The notes under the pieces were generated by a model that did no database searches, was not told the DNA's origin, and was given only the letters and a program-made list of their open reading frames with translations. This document shows, one piece after another, positions 21,165-31,400 of a stretch of 64,000 nt of DNA; within the stretch, counting starts at the first letter, position 1, and the number at the start of each line of letters is the position of its first letter. Source of the DNA: Plecoglossus altivelis. Lineage: Eukaryota > Chordata > Actinopteri > Osmeriformes > Plecoglossidae. The stretch spans positions 7,044,336 through 7,108,335 of the forward strand of contig BROE01000003.1 of NCBI GenBank assembly GCA_036571765.1, read 5' to 3'. The position numbers and the translations under genes are program-made.

Positions 21165-21962
21165 GTGAAGCCCCAACCTAAGAAAATTGATTCTTTACTC
21201 ACCTGGCCCCGGCCTCAAACCAAGAGTCAGTTAAGAACCTTCCTTGGGCTAGTTGGTTATTACAGAACGTTCATACCTAGCTTTGCTACAAAAGAGACCC
21301 CCCTCACCGAATTAACCCGTAAATACCTCCCAAATCAGGTGAATTGGTCGAAAGAAGCAGAACAGGCCTTCGTTGAACTGAAGCAATCCCTCTGTTGCGA
21401 ACCCATCCTGCAAGCCCCAAATTTCAACAAACCCTTTGTTTTACAAACAGATGCCTCGGAAGTTGGGATTGGAGCCGTGCTGTCTCAGCTGCAGGATGGT
21501 ATGGAACACCCAGTAATGTTTATTAGTCGTAAGCTACTGCCCCCTGAGAAGAATTATGCCACGATTGAAAAAGAATGTCTCGCTGTCAAATGGGCGATTG
21601 AAAAATTGAGATATTACCTGTTGGGCCGAAAATTTATCTTAGTTACTGATCATGCCCCTCTTAAATGGATGTCTCAGAACAAAGGGAAAAATGCCCGTAT
21701 CACTCGCTGGTTTCTTCAGTTGCAGGACTTCCAGTTTACAGTGGAACATCGTGCTGGGAACTATCATGCGAATGCGGATGCCATGTCCAGACGGCATGAC
21801 TACTCGGGGACGTGCGCTCCAAGCGGAAGCATGGAGCTGGAAAAGGGGGTATGTGGTAGCCAGAGGGAAACATGGGCCCTCGCAGCATGGCGCAAGCACC
21901 TGCAGCACCACGGAGAGCGCCTCCAGAGGAAGAAAAAGGGAGCCTCAGCTGCAGATCGTTAG
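21165..21962 (+). CDS. RT thumb and RNase H part of the Gmr1-type element
   Basis: An open frame of 265 codons continuing the YLDD phase after the TAA. It reads RT thumb/connection (TFLGLVGYYRTFIPSFATK, then WSKEAEQAFVELKQ), then RNase H with catalytic-Asp block LQTDASEVGIGAVLSQ, EKNYATIEKECLAVKWAIEK, LVTDHAPLKWM and ARITRWFLQLQDF, and the terminal GNYHANADAMSRR. The last 37 or so codons run into the 3' LTR and are not family sequence. The first Met is an internal residue of pol, not a real start. Confidence 0.88.
   Translation: MKPQPKKIDSLLTWPRPQTKSQLRTFLGLVGYYRTFIPSFATKETPLTELTRKYLPNQVNWSKEAEQAFVELKQSLCCEPILQAPNFNKPFVLQTDASEVGIGAVLSQLQDGMEHPVMFISRKLLPPEKNYATIEKECLAVKWAIEKLRYYLLGRKFILVTDHAPLKWMSQNKGKNARITRWFLQLQDFQFTVEHRAGNYHANADAMSRRHDYSGTCAPSGSMELEKGVCGSQRETWALAAWRKHLQHHGERLQRKKKGASAADR
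21842..21851 (+). promoter_or_regulatory. Polypurine tract of the Gmr1-type element
   Basis: AAAGGGGGTA lies directly before the 3' LTR, the position where plus-strand DNA synthesis is primed in LTR elements. Confidence 0.7.
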
Positions 21963-22269
21963 GCCAATTAGCAAGCTACATAAAAGAGAGCTAAGAAGCC
22001 ACAGGGAGGAGAACAGCGGAGGTGAGCAGTTGGACTCACCCACAACCGAAGAAGGAAAGAAATCCAAAAGGAAGATGTGAGTAGCCTGAAGAAGATATAA
22101 CCTTTAGGAAACAAGGAGCTACCTAAGAAGCCGAACCTGTGTTCCAATTTTCTCCTACTCCCCTCTCCCACCATTTAGTATGAATAAATTTACGTTTGGT
22201 TGCATTTAAACTCTGCCTAGCGCCTTTGTTTTGACCCAAACCCTCCAAGCCTCGTTCCGGAAGTTTACA
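21852..22269 (+). repeat. 3' LTR of the Gmr1-type element
   Basis: Same sequence as 17151-17569 apart from three differences, starting TGTGGTAGCC and ending GTTTACA. It is followed by the GCAT duplication and then by LINE sequence. Confidence 0.95.
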
Positions 22270-24826
22270 GCATACAAAGCCGAACCCCCACCTCGGGTAC
22301 TCACACCACATCTCTGTTACGCTAATCTCGCAAGCATATAGGCCACTCCGAACTGGCGAACCGATACTAAGCAAATCAGCCGGTCCTGCGCCAGACAGAT
22401 GCTACTCTGCAGCTGCAGGACTGGCTTCCGAGGAACGATTGATCTAGGCAACATGTCAAAGAGAGGCCAGGCTTTACTTATAACAATTCACACCTGACCA
22501 CAAGGATAACACTGAAACCTGTTGACTGCTTTGCATCAAAAGTGCACAGATTGACCCTCCCACAGTTCACAAAGACCATTAACTACAACCGCTTCAATCC
22601 AGAAGTCCAGGTGAGCAGCAGAGCTTGGGTTGGCTGGGGTTCTGGCTATAGAGACCAGAGAAGGTCTTCTGCAAGCTTTCCACCGAAGACACCCAATCGC
22701 GCACTTGACGAATAAATAAGCTAGACGCCCTCATACATCGAAGAGAACGAGTATATGTATGGGGCAGCTATCCAAAGTTGCCTGTCCCGCGGCATCAAAA
22801 ATGCTAAACGGACATATGCCCAAAAAATCAACAATGACTTCGCAGACAGCAGGGACACACAGAGTCTGTGGAAAGCCATTCAGACCACCGAACACAAAAC
22901 ACACCCTGCCACAGGCCTGTGATAATGACGTATCCCTCCCAGATACACTCAACTACTTTTATTCACGGTTTGACTCGCAGAATGTCACACCAGCAAAAAA
23001 ACTACCCACTACCCCCAACGACCAGGCACTCTGTCTGGCTCCAGCTGACGTAAGGAAGACCCCATCTAGGATCAACCCACGCAAGGCTGCGGGCCCCGAC
23101 AATAAATCTGGCCGTGTACTGAAAGAATGTGCTGCACAGCTGACAGACGTCCTAACAGACATCTTCAAAACCTCGCTGGCCCAGGCAGTCATCCCCACAT
23201 ATCTCAAATCCACAACAACCATACCTGTACCAAAGAAATAACCTGTGTCCTGTCTGAATGACTACCGTCCCATAGCTCTGACCCCTATCATAATGAATTG
23301 CTTTGAGAAGTTAGTCATTAAGAACATAAGAACCAGCCTTCCTGAAACACTCGACCCGCTTCAGTTTGCATATCGTCCAAACCGCTCCACAGCAGTGCAA
23401 TCTCCTCAACCATCCATCTGGCACTTACCCATCTTGAAAACAAAGACTCTTATGTAAGAATGCTGTTCATTGATTTCAGCTCAGCATTCAACACAATAAT
23501 CCTACAACAGCTAACAAATTAACTAAATATACTGGGCCTAAACTATTCTCTCTGCAATTGGATTCTGGATTTCTAACCGAAAGACCTCAATCAGTCCGTG
23601 TCGGCCATAACACCTCGAGCACATCAACACTGAGCACAGGTGCCACACAAGGCTGTGTGCTCAGCACGCTGCTCTTCACGCTGCTGACACACCACTGCAC
23701 TGCCAAGTTCAGCCCCAACCACATTATCAAGTTTTCTGATGACACAACAGTGGTATGTCTCATCAGTAACAACGATGAATCGCACTATAGAGAGGAAGTG
23801 GCAGAGCTGGCGAAATGGTGTGGGGCAAACAACCTGTCCCTCAACTTGAGCAAGACAACGGAGGTTAGGAGGTTGACAAAGGAGACTTCAGGAGGAACTC
23901 CGCGGATCACCCCCCACTGACCATCGACAGCTCGCCTGTCGAGAGAGTCAACAGCACCAAATTCCTGGGGGTGCACATCACAGAGGACCTCACCCGGACC
24001 ACCAACACCAAGTCACTCTCAAAGAAGGCACATCAGCGCCTACACTTTCTCCGCCGGCTGAAGAGAGCAAGTCTCCCTCCACCCATCCTCACCACTTTCT
24101 ACAGGGGCACCATCGAGACTGTGCTGACCAGCTGCACGTCATGTCTGGTACGGGAACTGCACTGCAGTAGACCGCAAGACCATCCAGCAGACAGTGAACA
24201 CAGCTGCGAGGATCATCGGTGCCCCTCTCCCCTCCATTCAAGACATTTTCCACACACGATGCTCCAGCAAAGCCAATAGTATCGTTAAGGACCCCACTCA
24301 CCCCTCCCACAGCCTCTTCCAGCTCCTACCATCAGGTAGACAGTTCCGGAGCATCAGAGCCCGCTCTGCCAGACTGATCAACAGCTTCTACCCCCAGGCT
24401 GCGAGAGCCCTGAACTCCTGAAGACCCGGGTCTCTCTGATTCCCCATACAAAAACTAAGACTATCGGAAAACTTGCACTAGTCACTAACCCACTGCACTA
24501 TTCTCTTTTCATACACACTGCTGTGTGTACACAAACTGCACTAAAGACTCTGTAATATATGTATTTTTATACGCTCATATTCTTCGCACATGTACAATAC
24601 TCTTTGCACATGCACATCGGTAAGTATTCGTACAGTTTGTAGAGTTTGTATCTTGTTTAGTTTATGTATAAGGCAATTGTCATATTTATTTTAAATTGAT
24701 TGTTGTTTGCCTGTACTGTTGTATGTCTGTACTTCTGTAGCACGGTGGCTCTGTGAGGCACGACATTTCGTTCCACTGTATGCACCCGTATGTAGCAGAA
24801 TGACAATAGAGCACAACTTGAACTTG

Positions 24827-25340
24827 ATATTATAGTAATTATAGAGTTATGGTTTGTGAATGTACTGCTTACTAACACCTTCAGCTCAGTTTCCTACTAA
24901 GTGTGATACTAAGTAGAACTCCACACTTTCTCTGTGTCTGGCCTTGATCTTGAGCTGTACATGGCAGGTGTAGGTGTTGATACATTGGAGGAAATTACAG
25001 TGTAGACTTTACTGATGTTGTAGTACTTACCTAGGTTGTTCCCTTGTTTGAGACTTTCATCAGTCTGCAACAGCTGCTGCACCTACCAGGATTCAAACCC
25101 ATATCGCCAGTTTGCGAGTCAGGTGATTTAACCACTGAGCTACAGGTACTACTACAGCTACTGATACAGGACATATTATAGTACTGAGTTGTGGTTAGTG
25201 ACTGTACTGATAGCTAGCAACTTCAGCTCAGCAGTTTCCTAATACGTGTGATACTAAGTAGTACTCCACACTTTTTATGAGTCTGGCCTGGATCTTAAGC
25301 TGTACAGGACATATTATAGCATCATATATCACTTCAAGTT
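24827..25340 (-). repeat. tRNA-like repeat, reverse orientation, right part
   Basis: Continues the unit interrupted at 16218. A reverse tRNA-like core lies near 25089-25150 (AGGATTCAAACCCAT is the reverse of the B-box-like stretch; CTGAGCTA is the reverse of the A box). Unit landmarks such as TGTACAGGACATATTATAG and CAACTTCAGCTCAG recur in reverse. Confidence 0.75.
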
Positions 25341-25447
25341 ATTTGGCCCGTGAGTGCAGACAGAGGAGAAGAGACCAAAGGTCTCCAGCCAGATATGGCA
25401 GAGACCATGTTGAACATCCATACAACCCTGATTGGCAACAGACAGGA
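25341..25447 (+). pseudogene. ERV nucleocapsid fragment
   Basis: The plus frame reads LARECRQRRRDQRSPAR, the second half of a zinc knuckle plus basic tail. It is nearly the same as 27678-27780 in the gag fragment further right. After CAGACAG (about 25440-25446) the sequence switches abruptly to RTE LINE text. Confidence 0.75.
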
Positions 25448-25500
25448 TACAAGCGGTCGAAATGAGTTTTCTCCGCAGGGTGGCTGGGCGCTCCCTTAGA
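25446..25500 (+). mobile_element. Short RTE LINE fragment fused to ERV sequence
   Basis: GATACAAGCGGTCGAAATGA and the following bases up to about CTTAGAGA match 34722-34780 of the RTE LINE copy essentially base for base. The fragment has no LINE ends of its own, so it looks like a recombination or gene-conversion product rather than an insertion. Confidence 0.75.
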
Positions 25501-26129
25501 GAGTTGCAACTGCTTTCCATATGTTAGAGGCACAGAAGAGAAAGTTAAACCAGAGATCAACAATATCTTAACATATGGAATCACTCATGTGTCCTCTATA
25601 AACTATTCAATGTTTAATTTAATAAAACAAATCAAAAGCTTAACTTTCAGCCAATTACCCTTCATTCCCTCCTTTTAAACCAAAATTCTGAGATCTCAGA
25701 CATTTTTCTGTACTTCAGGAAAACCAGGATAGGGGAGGGGATGGTCCGTCTTCACTGTGTACCTCACAGGTCAATAAGCATCTTTGTAAATGCAAACATT
25801 CCTGAGACTTATAGGCAAGTATCCCAAGAACCCTTTCATTCCCAAAGACACCCCTGTCAGTCCCTCAGCAGGGGAATAGTTTGTTTTCCTTTAGTAATCG
25901 TTCTATCTCGGAGGAGAACCGATGACCTCTAACTGAACATTTAAACTCACAAAATAAGAAATCAAAACATAACCAAAATAAATCAAACACACAAAACTTA
26001 AGATCCTTTATGCTCGTCTCTGTTGCCAAACGTTTACAAGATAGATATGCAGGTAAATATGTTTTAACATCTAAATATGCATATACTGTCTCATTCTAAT
26101 CATTTTCATTTCTGCAACTAACCTATTGA
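25501..26129. repeat. LTR-like sequence shared with 37.7 and 39.0 kb
   Basis: Phrases such as ATATCTTAACATATGGAAT, CCTCTATAAACTATTCAATG, AATAAAACAAATC and CTTAACTTTCAGCCA recur at 37765-37880 and, in shorter form, at 39020-39075. Its repeated position at the edges of ERV fragments suggests LTR or env-LTR boundary sequence, but no LTR ends can be set. 25660-26129 holds no recognised gene. Confidence 0.4.
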
Positions 26130-26817
26130 GTCTATGGTACTTATAACAAGTCATAAGAAGAGTAACAATGGAGAGGGGCCAAATAATCTGAGCCACAATA
26201 ACCCAAATTTTACCAAATGGAATTCCGCTTCCGATGATGACATGACCCGCTTGAATGCCTTAAAAAAAAACCTTTGTCAGCTTTCTGTAACCTGTAACCT
26301 TACAGTCTCACCCAGCATGCCCAAATTGTATCGTGCTGCATTAGCCAAACTTGAGGCACCATTAGCATTAGCACTGGCCGCTCGATTCACCCACTCACCA
26401 GCAAGGACAAGTTCACTTTCTACCCAATTGTGATTGTATTCAGATATAGCTTGAGCAAATGTGTTGTAAGTTCCCAGCCCTACCCCCACCCAACCCTCAA
26501 CTGATCTTTTCCCTCTCTGGCTTGCGCAGCGAGGGAGACGGGTGGGCAATTTCTCATAAAGCTTTTGAATCTCATCAGTTAGACTAGAGAATTCCTTACA
26601 CATTTTCAGCCAAGGCTGAATCCATATCTAGTTTTGCTTCAAACACATGCAATATGCTAAGAGGGTACATAGTGTACCATCTAGAGTGTTTCACTAAACC
26701 AGGAGCCGTAATGTGTTTAACTTCTGGACAATTCTCAACCCAATCAGGATTGTACATTGTAACATTGGTATTGTTAATTCTAATATCTTTTGGAACTATC
26801 CCAGAGGGTCCTATCAT
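26130..26817 (-). pseudogene. ERV envelope fragment (surface end and transmembrane subunit)
   Basis: Minus-strand frames 26817-26596 and 26603-26277 read as the end of the surface subunit and the start of the transmembrane subunit of a retroviral envelope. A furin-type site (RGKR followed by S) is followed by a Gly-rich, mildly hydrophobic stretch. Towards 26130-26250 a hydrophobic segment like a membrane anchor is visible in another frame, so a frameshift lies near 26275. The fragment has no start and is broken. At 26817 it abuts plus-strand gag sequence head to head. Confidence 0.6.
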
Positions 26818-27774
26818 ATGACATTTCCTTGGAAAGCCCAGGATGAACTGCTGTATCCATCCTTGGTGGAGTTAGAATACGAGGTAACTGACCAGTATCC
26901 CATGATACAAGTGGCAAACCCACATTTTGGAATAGACAGAGACAGACATGTAACGGTCAGAGTGTTAAGACCATGGCCTGAGGGCGACCTGGAGGCAGCA
27001 TGCAAAGGCCTCACTTCACATAAAGAAATCCCTTTTCAGTATTGCATTGATGTTAATGAGCTAAGAATCTCCTACTCTTTGGACGGACATGAAATGCACA
27101 GGGTGTTGGCTAAGACTCTGGAACATGACCTGGGAAGAGTTAGAGGAGTTAGAGGACGAGATGGAGGGGGTGCAGTCATTGCACGGATTGACAATGATCT
27201 CATTGATGCGTTAGATGCGGTGTATGGTGGAGTAAGAGAGGTGTTCCGGAAAACTCCAGACAATCAGAAAATCCAATCCTGTTAGCAGGAGGGAGAGGAT
27301 GTGCAGGAGTACAGGACACGATTAGACACTGTGTTCAGGGCTAACAGTGGCCTTGAGGAAAACAACGATAATGGGGGCCCATACCAGCAGCAGTTAAAAA
27401 CAGCCCTGATGAACGGTTTCCAGCCATGCATTGCTGACTTAATTAGGAAGCATAATGTGAATCATGGTACTGACAATGTGGTTAACACTATGAGTTATGC
27501 CTCACATGCTCAGGATGTGATAAAGAGGAAAAAGAAGGCACAGGTAGCTCCTATTTTCCTCTCAGACGACATGGGAGACATGGAGGGAGTGTTCTATATG
27601 GGTCGAGGTCGAGGCAGAAGCAGAGGCAGACAACCAGTAGAGAGGGACAGAGCCTGCTGGACCTGTGGTAGATTGGGGTATTTGGCCCGTGAGTGCAGAC
27701 ACAGGAGAAGAGACCAAAGGTCTCCAGCCAGACAAGACAGAGACCATGTTAACCATCCATACAACCCTGATTGA
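26818..27774 (+). pseudogene. ERV gag fragment (capsid and nucleocapsid)
   Basis: Plus frames 26818-27285 and 27301-27774, separated by a TAG at 27283-27285. The first has FGIDRDRHVTVRVLRPWPEG. The second has a capsid C-terminal-like region, an RGRGRSRGR basic stretch and a CCHC-type zinc knuckle starting CWTCGRLGYLAREC, where the His of the usual CX2CX4HX4C is replaced by Tyr (GYLAREC). Retroviral gag builds the virus core; this copy lacks its start and is interrupted. Confidence 0.7.
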
Positions 27775-28214
27775 CAACAGACAGAATGACATGAGGCTGG
27801 CTCACCGTTAGATCTCAGAGAGATCTTATTACTAAGCCTTTCTGCTCAAAGCCTCAAACCATACAGAGAATTACGTGTAAATGTGGGGCTGACAGAATTG
27901 TTCTAAATATGGAAGTGACAGGCATGTGGCCACCAACGGGTCAAATTTTTGTCAAATCAGCTATTGACCACATAAATGAAAGAAAAATAACAGCTAAAAT
28001 AGACATTTATGACCAAGAAACTAAACTAAGCCCCCAAATTCCCATAAAATATGCACCAGACTGCCCGGTATGTTTGCTAGGGAGAGATGCTATTGAAAAC
28101 CTAAAACTGTTAATAGTGCCATTTAGGGGGGGTATGAGATCAAAAAGTCCAGAAGAACACAAGCCCAGTTGGGCTTGGTTGATTCCCAAGTTGATGAGCT
28201 ACATGTCACCTTGA
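27775..28214 (+). pseudogene. ERV protease-like fragment
   Basis: Follows the nucleocapsid in the same direction, as protease does in retroviruses. The frame 27909-28214 contains DCPVCLLGRDAIENL, a pattern like the second conserved block of retroviral proteases (LLGRD). The catalytic DTG is not clearly seen. Sequence turns into a TTACTTTTC minisatellite straight after the stop at 28214. Confidence 0.5.
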
Positions 28215-28217
28215 TAA

Positions 28218-28400
28218 ATGATACTTCGTTACTTTTCCTACGTTACTTTTCGTTACTTTTCCTTCGTTTCTTTTAGTTACTTTTACTTAATTACTTCTCG
28301 TTACTTTTCCTTCGTTACTTTTCGTTACATTTCTTTGTCACTTTTACTTACTTTACTTTCCTTACTTTTCGTTACTTTTCCTTCGTTAATTTTTGTTTTT
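28218..28400. repeat. Minisatellite of CGTTACTTTTC-like units
   Basis: Irregular repeats of about 10-12 bp (CGTTACTTTTC, CTTCGTTACTTTT and variants). No coding content. It marks the border between ERV sequence and the satellite array. Confidence 0.85.
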
Positions 28401-28434
28401 GCAGTATTAATCGTTGATTCAAGCCAATAATATC

Positions 28435-31400
28435 ATTTTTCATTTTACTTTTGAATGATTGTTTTCGACCAACTCTGACCACTTCAGCATAATTAAAGTG
28501 ATGGTTCAAACATGGGGACGTAGTTTGTAAAGTAAACTTCGTTGATTCCAGTCAATAAAATCGATTTTCAGAACCTGAAAAGCATTTTCTGAGGTTTTGC
28601 ATGTAACTTTATAATGACTATTTCCCTCTTAAATCTGTCCACTTCAGCATGTTTATACGGTGATGGTTTATACATGAGAAAATTGTTTCTATAGTAATTT
28701 TTGTTGATTCCAGTCAACAAAATCGATTTTGAACAGCTTCAGTTTTTTATGGCCTTAAAGCGATTTTCCGCGCCTGAAAAGCATTTTCTGAGGTTTTGCA
28801 TGTAACTTTTGAATGACCATTTTCCACCTACTCTGACCATTTCAGCATGTATAAAGTGGTAGTATATACATGGAAAAGTGTTTTTTGCACTAATATTCGT
28901 TAATTCCAGGCAGTAATATCATTTTTTATATACCATTTGAATGACTGTTTTTAAACCAAATCCGACCACTTCAGGATGTTTATGATAATGGTTTATACAT
29001 GGGAAAATTGTTTCTATAGTAATTTTTGTTGATTCCAGTCAATAAAATTGATTTTGAACAGCTTCCGTTTTTTATAGCCTTAAAGCGATTTTCAGCGCCT
29101 GAAAAGCGTTTTCTGAGGTTTTGCATGTAACTTTTGAATGACCATTTTCCACCCGACCACTTTAGGATGTTTATGATAATGGTTATTACTGGGACAATGT
29201 CTCATATATAATTTTTTGCTGATTCCACGTCAAGTAAAATTGATTTTCAACTACTTCTGTTTTTTATGGCCTTAAATTTATTTTCAGCGCCTGAAAGGCG
29301 TTTTCTGAGGTTTTGCATGTAACTTTTGAATGACCATTTTCCACCTACTCTGACCATTTCAGCATGTATAAAGTGGTAGTATATACATGGAAAACTGTTG
29401 TTTGCACTAATTTTCGTTCATTTCAGGCAGTAATATCATTTTTTATATACCATTTGAATGACTGTTTTTAAACCAAATCCGACCACTTCAGGATGTTTAT
29501 GATAATGGCTTATACATGGGACAATTGTTTCTATATTAATTTTTGTTGATTCCAGTTAATAAAATTGATTTTGAACAGCTTCCGTTTTTTATAGCCTTAA
29601 AGCGATTTTCAGCGCCTGAAAGGCGTTTCTGAGGATTTGCATGTAACTTTTGAATGACCATTTTCCACCAACTCCGACCATTTCAGCATGTATAAAGTGG
29701 TGGTATATACATGGAAAAGTGTTTTTTTGCACCAATATTCGTTAATTCCAGGCAGTAATATAATTTTTTATATAACATTTGAATGACTGTTTTTAAACCA
29801 AATCCGATCACCTCAGGATGTTTATGATAATGGTTTATACATGGGAAAATTGTTTCTATAGTAATTTTTGTTGATTCCAGTCAAAACAATTGATTTTGAA
29901 CAGCTTCCGTTTTTTATAGCCTTAAAGCGATTTTCAGCGCCTGAAAAGCGTTTTCTGAGGTTTTGAATTTTAACTTTTGAATGACCATTTTCCACCAACT
30001 CTGACCATTTCAGCATGTATAAAGTGGTAGTATATACATGGAAAAGTGTTTTTTCACTAATATATGTCAATTCCAGGGAGTAATATCATTTTTTATATAC
30101 CATTTGAATGACTGTTTTTAAACTAAATCCGACCACTTCAGGATGTTTATGATAATGTTTTATACATGGGAAATCTGTTTCTATAGTAATTTTTGTTGAT
30201 TCCAGTCAACAAAATTGATTTTGAACCGCTTCCGTTTTTATTGCCTTAAAGGCGATTTTTAGCGCCTGAAAAGCGTTCTCTGAGGTTTTGCATGTAACTT
30301 TTGAATGCCCATTTTCCACCAACTCTGACCAATTTAGCATGCATTAGTGCGTTGTTTATAGCAATGTACTAAAGTGTTTGGCAACTAATATTCGTTATCC
30401 AGGCAGTAATCATTTTTATATACCATTTGAATGACTGTTTTTAAACCAAATCCGACCACTTCAGGATGTTTATGATAATGGTTTATACATGGGAAAATTG
30501 TTTCTATAGTAATTTTTGTTGATTAACCTCTCAATTACAATTGATTTTGATCAGCTTTTCGTTTTTTATTGCCTTAAATTGATTTTCAGCATATGAAAAG
30601 TGTTTTCCAAGGGTTTGCAAATGTAACTTTCGAATGACTGTTTTTCTACCAACTCTGACCATTTCAGCATGCATATAGTGGTTGTTTATACATGTATAAA
30701 GTGTTTTTGCACTAATATTCGTTAATTCCAGGCAGTAATATCATTTTTCATTAACTTTCGAATGACTGTTTTTTATACAGACACATATCAGCCGATCTTA
30801 CATAGGACTGTTTATGACTTAATAGAGTTTTTACATGGGGAAATTTGTTTCTCCAATATATGATAATCGTTTATTTTTTGGTTTGACTCCAGTCCAATCA
30901 AATATAGATCTTATTTGGAACAGCTTACCCGTTTTTTATGTTCTTAAAGTGATTTTGAGCGCCTTAAAAGCGCTTTCCAAGGTTTTAAATTTAACTTTTG
31001 AATGACTTTTTTTCCACCAAATCTGACTTTTTCAGCATGTATATAGTGGTAGTATATACATGGAAAAGTTTTTTTTGCACTAATATTCTTTAATCCCAGG
31101 CAGTAATATCATTTTTTTATATACCGTTTGAATGACTGTTTTTAAAACAAATCCGACCACTTCAGGATATTTATGATAATGGTTTATACAATGGAAAATT
31201 GTTTCTATAGCCCAAGACGTGTAACTATTTTGTTGATCTCTTAGTCAAGTATAGATTTGACAGCTCTTCTGTTTATCTGTTATATTGTCCAGTTGAGCGA
31301 TTCTGTACAGATGAACTGACAGCCAGATTATCTGAACGGTCTTTGGCATTAACTCTTTCTCGCAACCTGCCATCTTTTCCACAACTGCCGCCGATCCTTT

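Larger units (their letters stand above)
17151..22269 (+). mobile_element. Gmr1-type LTR retrotransposon (integrase before RT)
   Basis: A complete LTR element with 419-bp and 418-bp LTRs (TG...CA) and a 4-bp target duplication GCAT (17147-17150 and 22270-22273), inserted in the L2-type LINE. The internal order is gag, zinc knuckle, protease, integrase, reverse transcriptase, RNase H. This is the copia-like order known for the Gmr1 group of deuterostome Ty3/gypsy elements, first named from Atlantic cod. I see two substitutions and one indel between the LTRs, so the insertion is recent. It is nevertheless broken: a gag frameshift near 17709, a run of 22 C at 20484-20505 with frame loss after it, a frameshift at about 20900-20960 and a TAA at 21078. 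Confidence 0.93.
16219..24826 (+). mobile_element. L2/Maui-type LINE, interrupted by an LTR element
   Basis: The LINE occupies 16219-17150 and 22274-24826. It begins with CAAGATGGCGGCG, the kind of 5' end seen in full-length elements, and is flanked by the 7-bp duplication ATATTAT. First half: an endonuclease-type frame (SNVHSLENKLDLIQ, FTETWLND, RGGGVCVYVN). Second half: RT in pieces, with INPRKAAGPDN, CLNDYRPIALTPI, FAYRPNRST, MLFIDFSSAFNT, STGATQGCVLS, the active-site block FSDDTTV (usually FADDT), then C-terminal KFLGVHITEDL and FLRRLKRA. The 3' end has ACAATAGAGC-type tail sequence. Several frameshifts (near 23240, 23455 and 23880, among others) inactivate it. Clade assignment is by recognition of the protein style. 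Confidence 0.85.
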
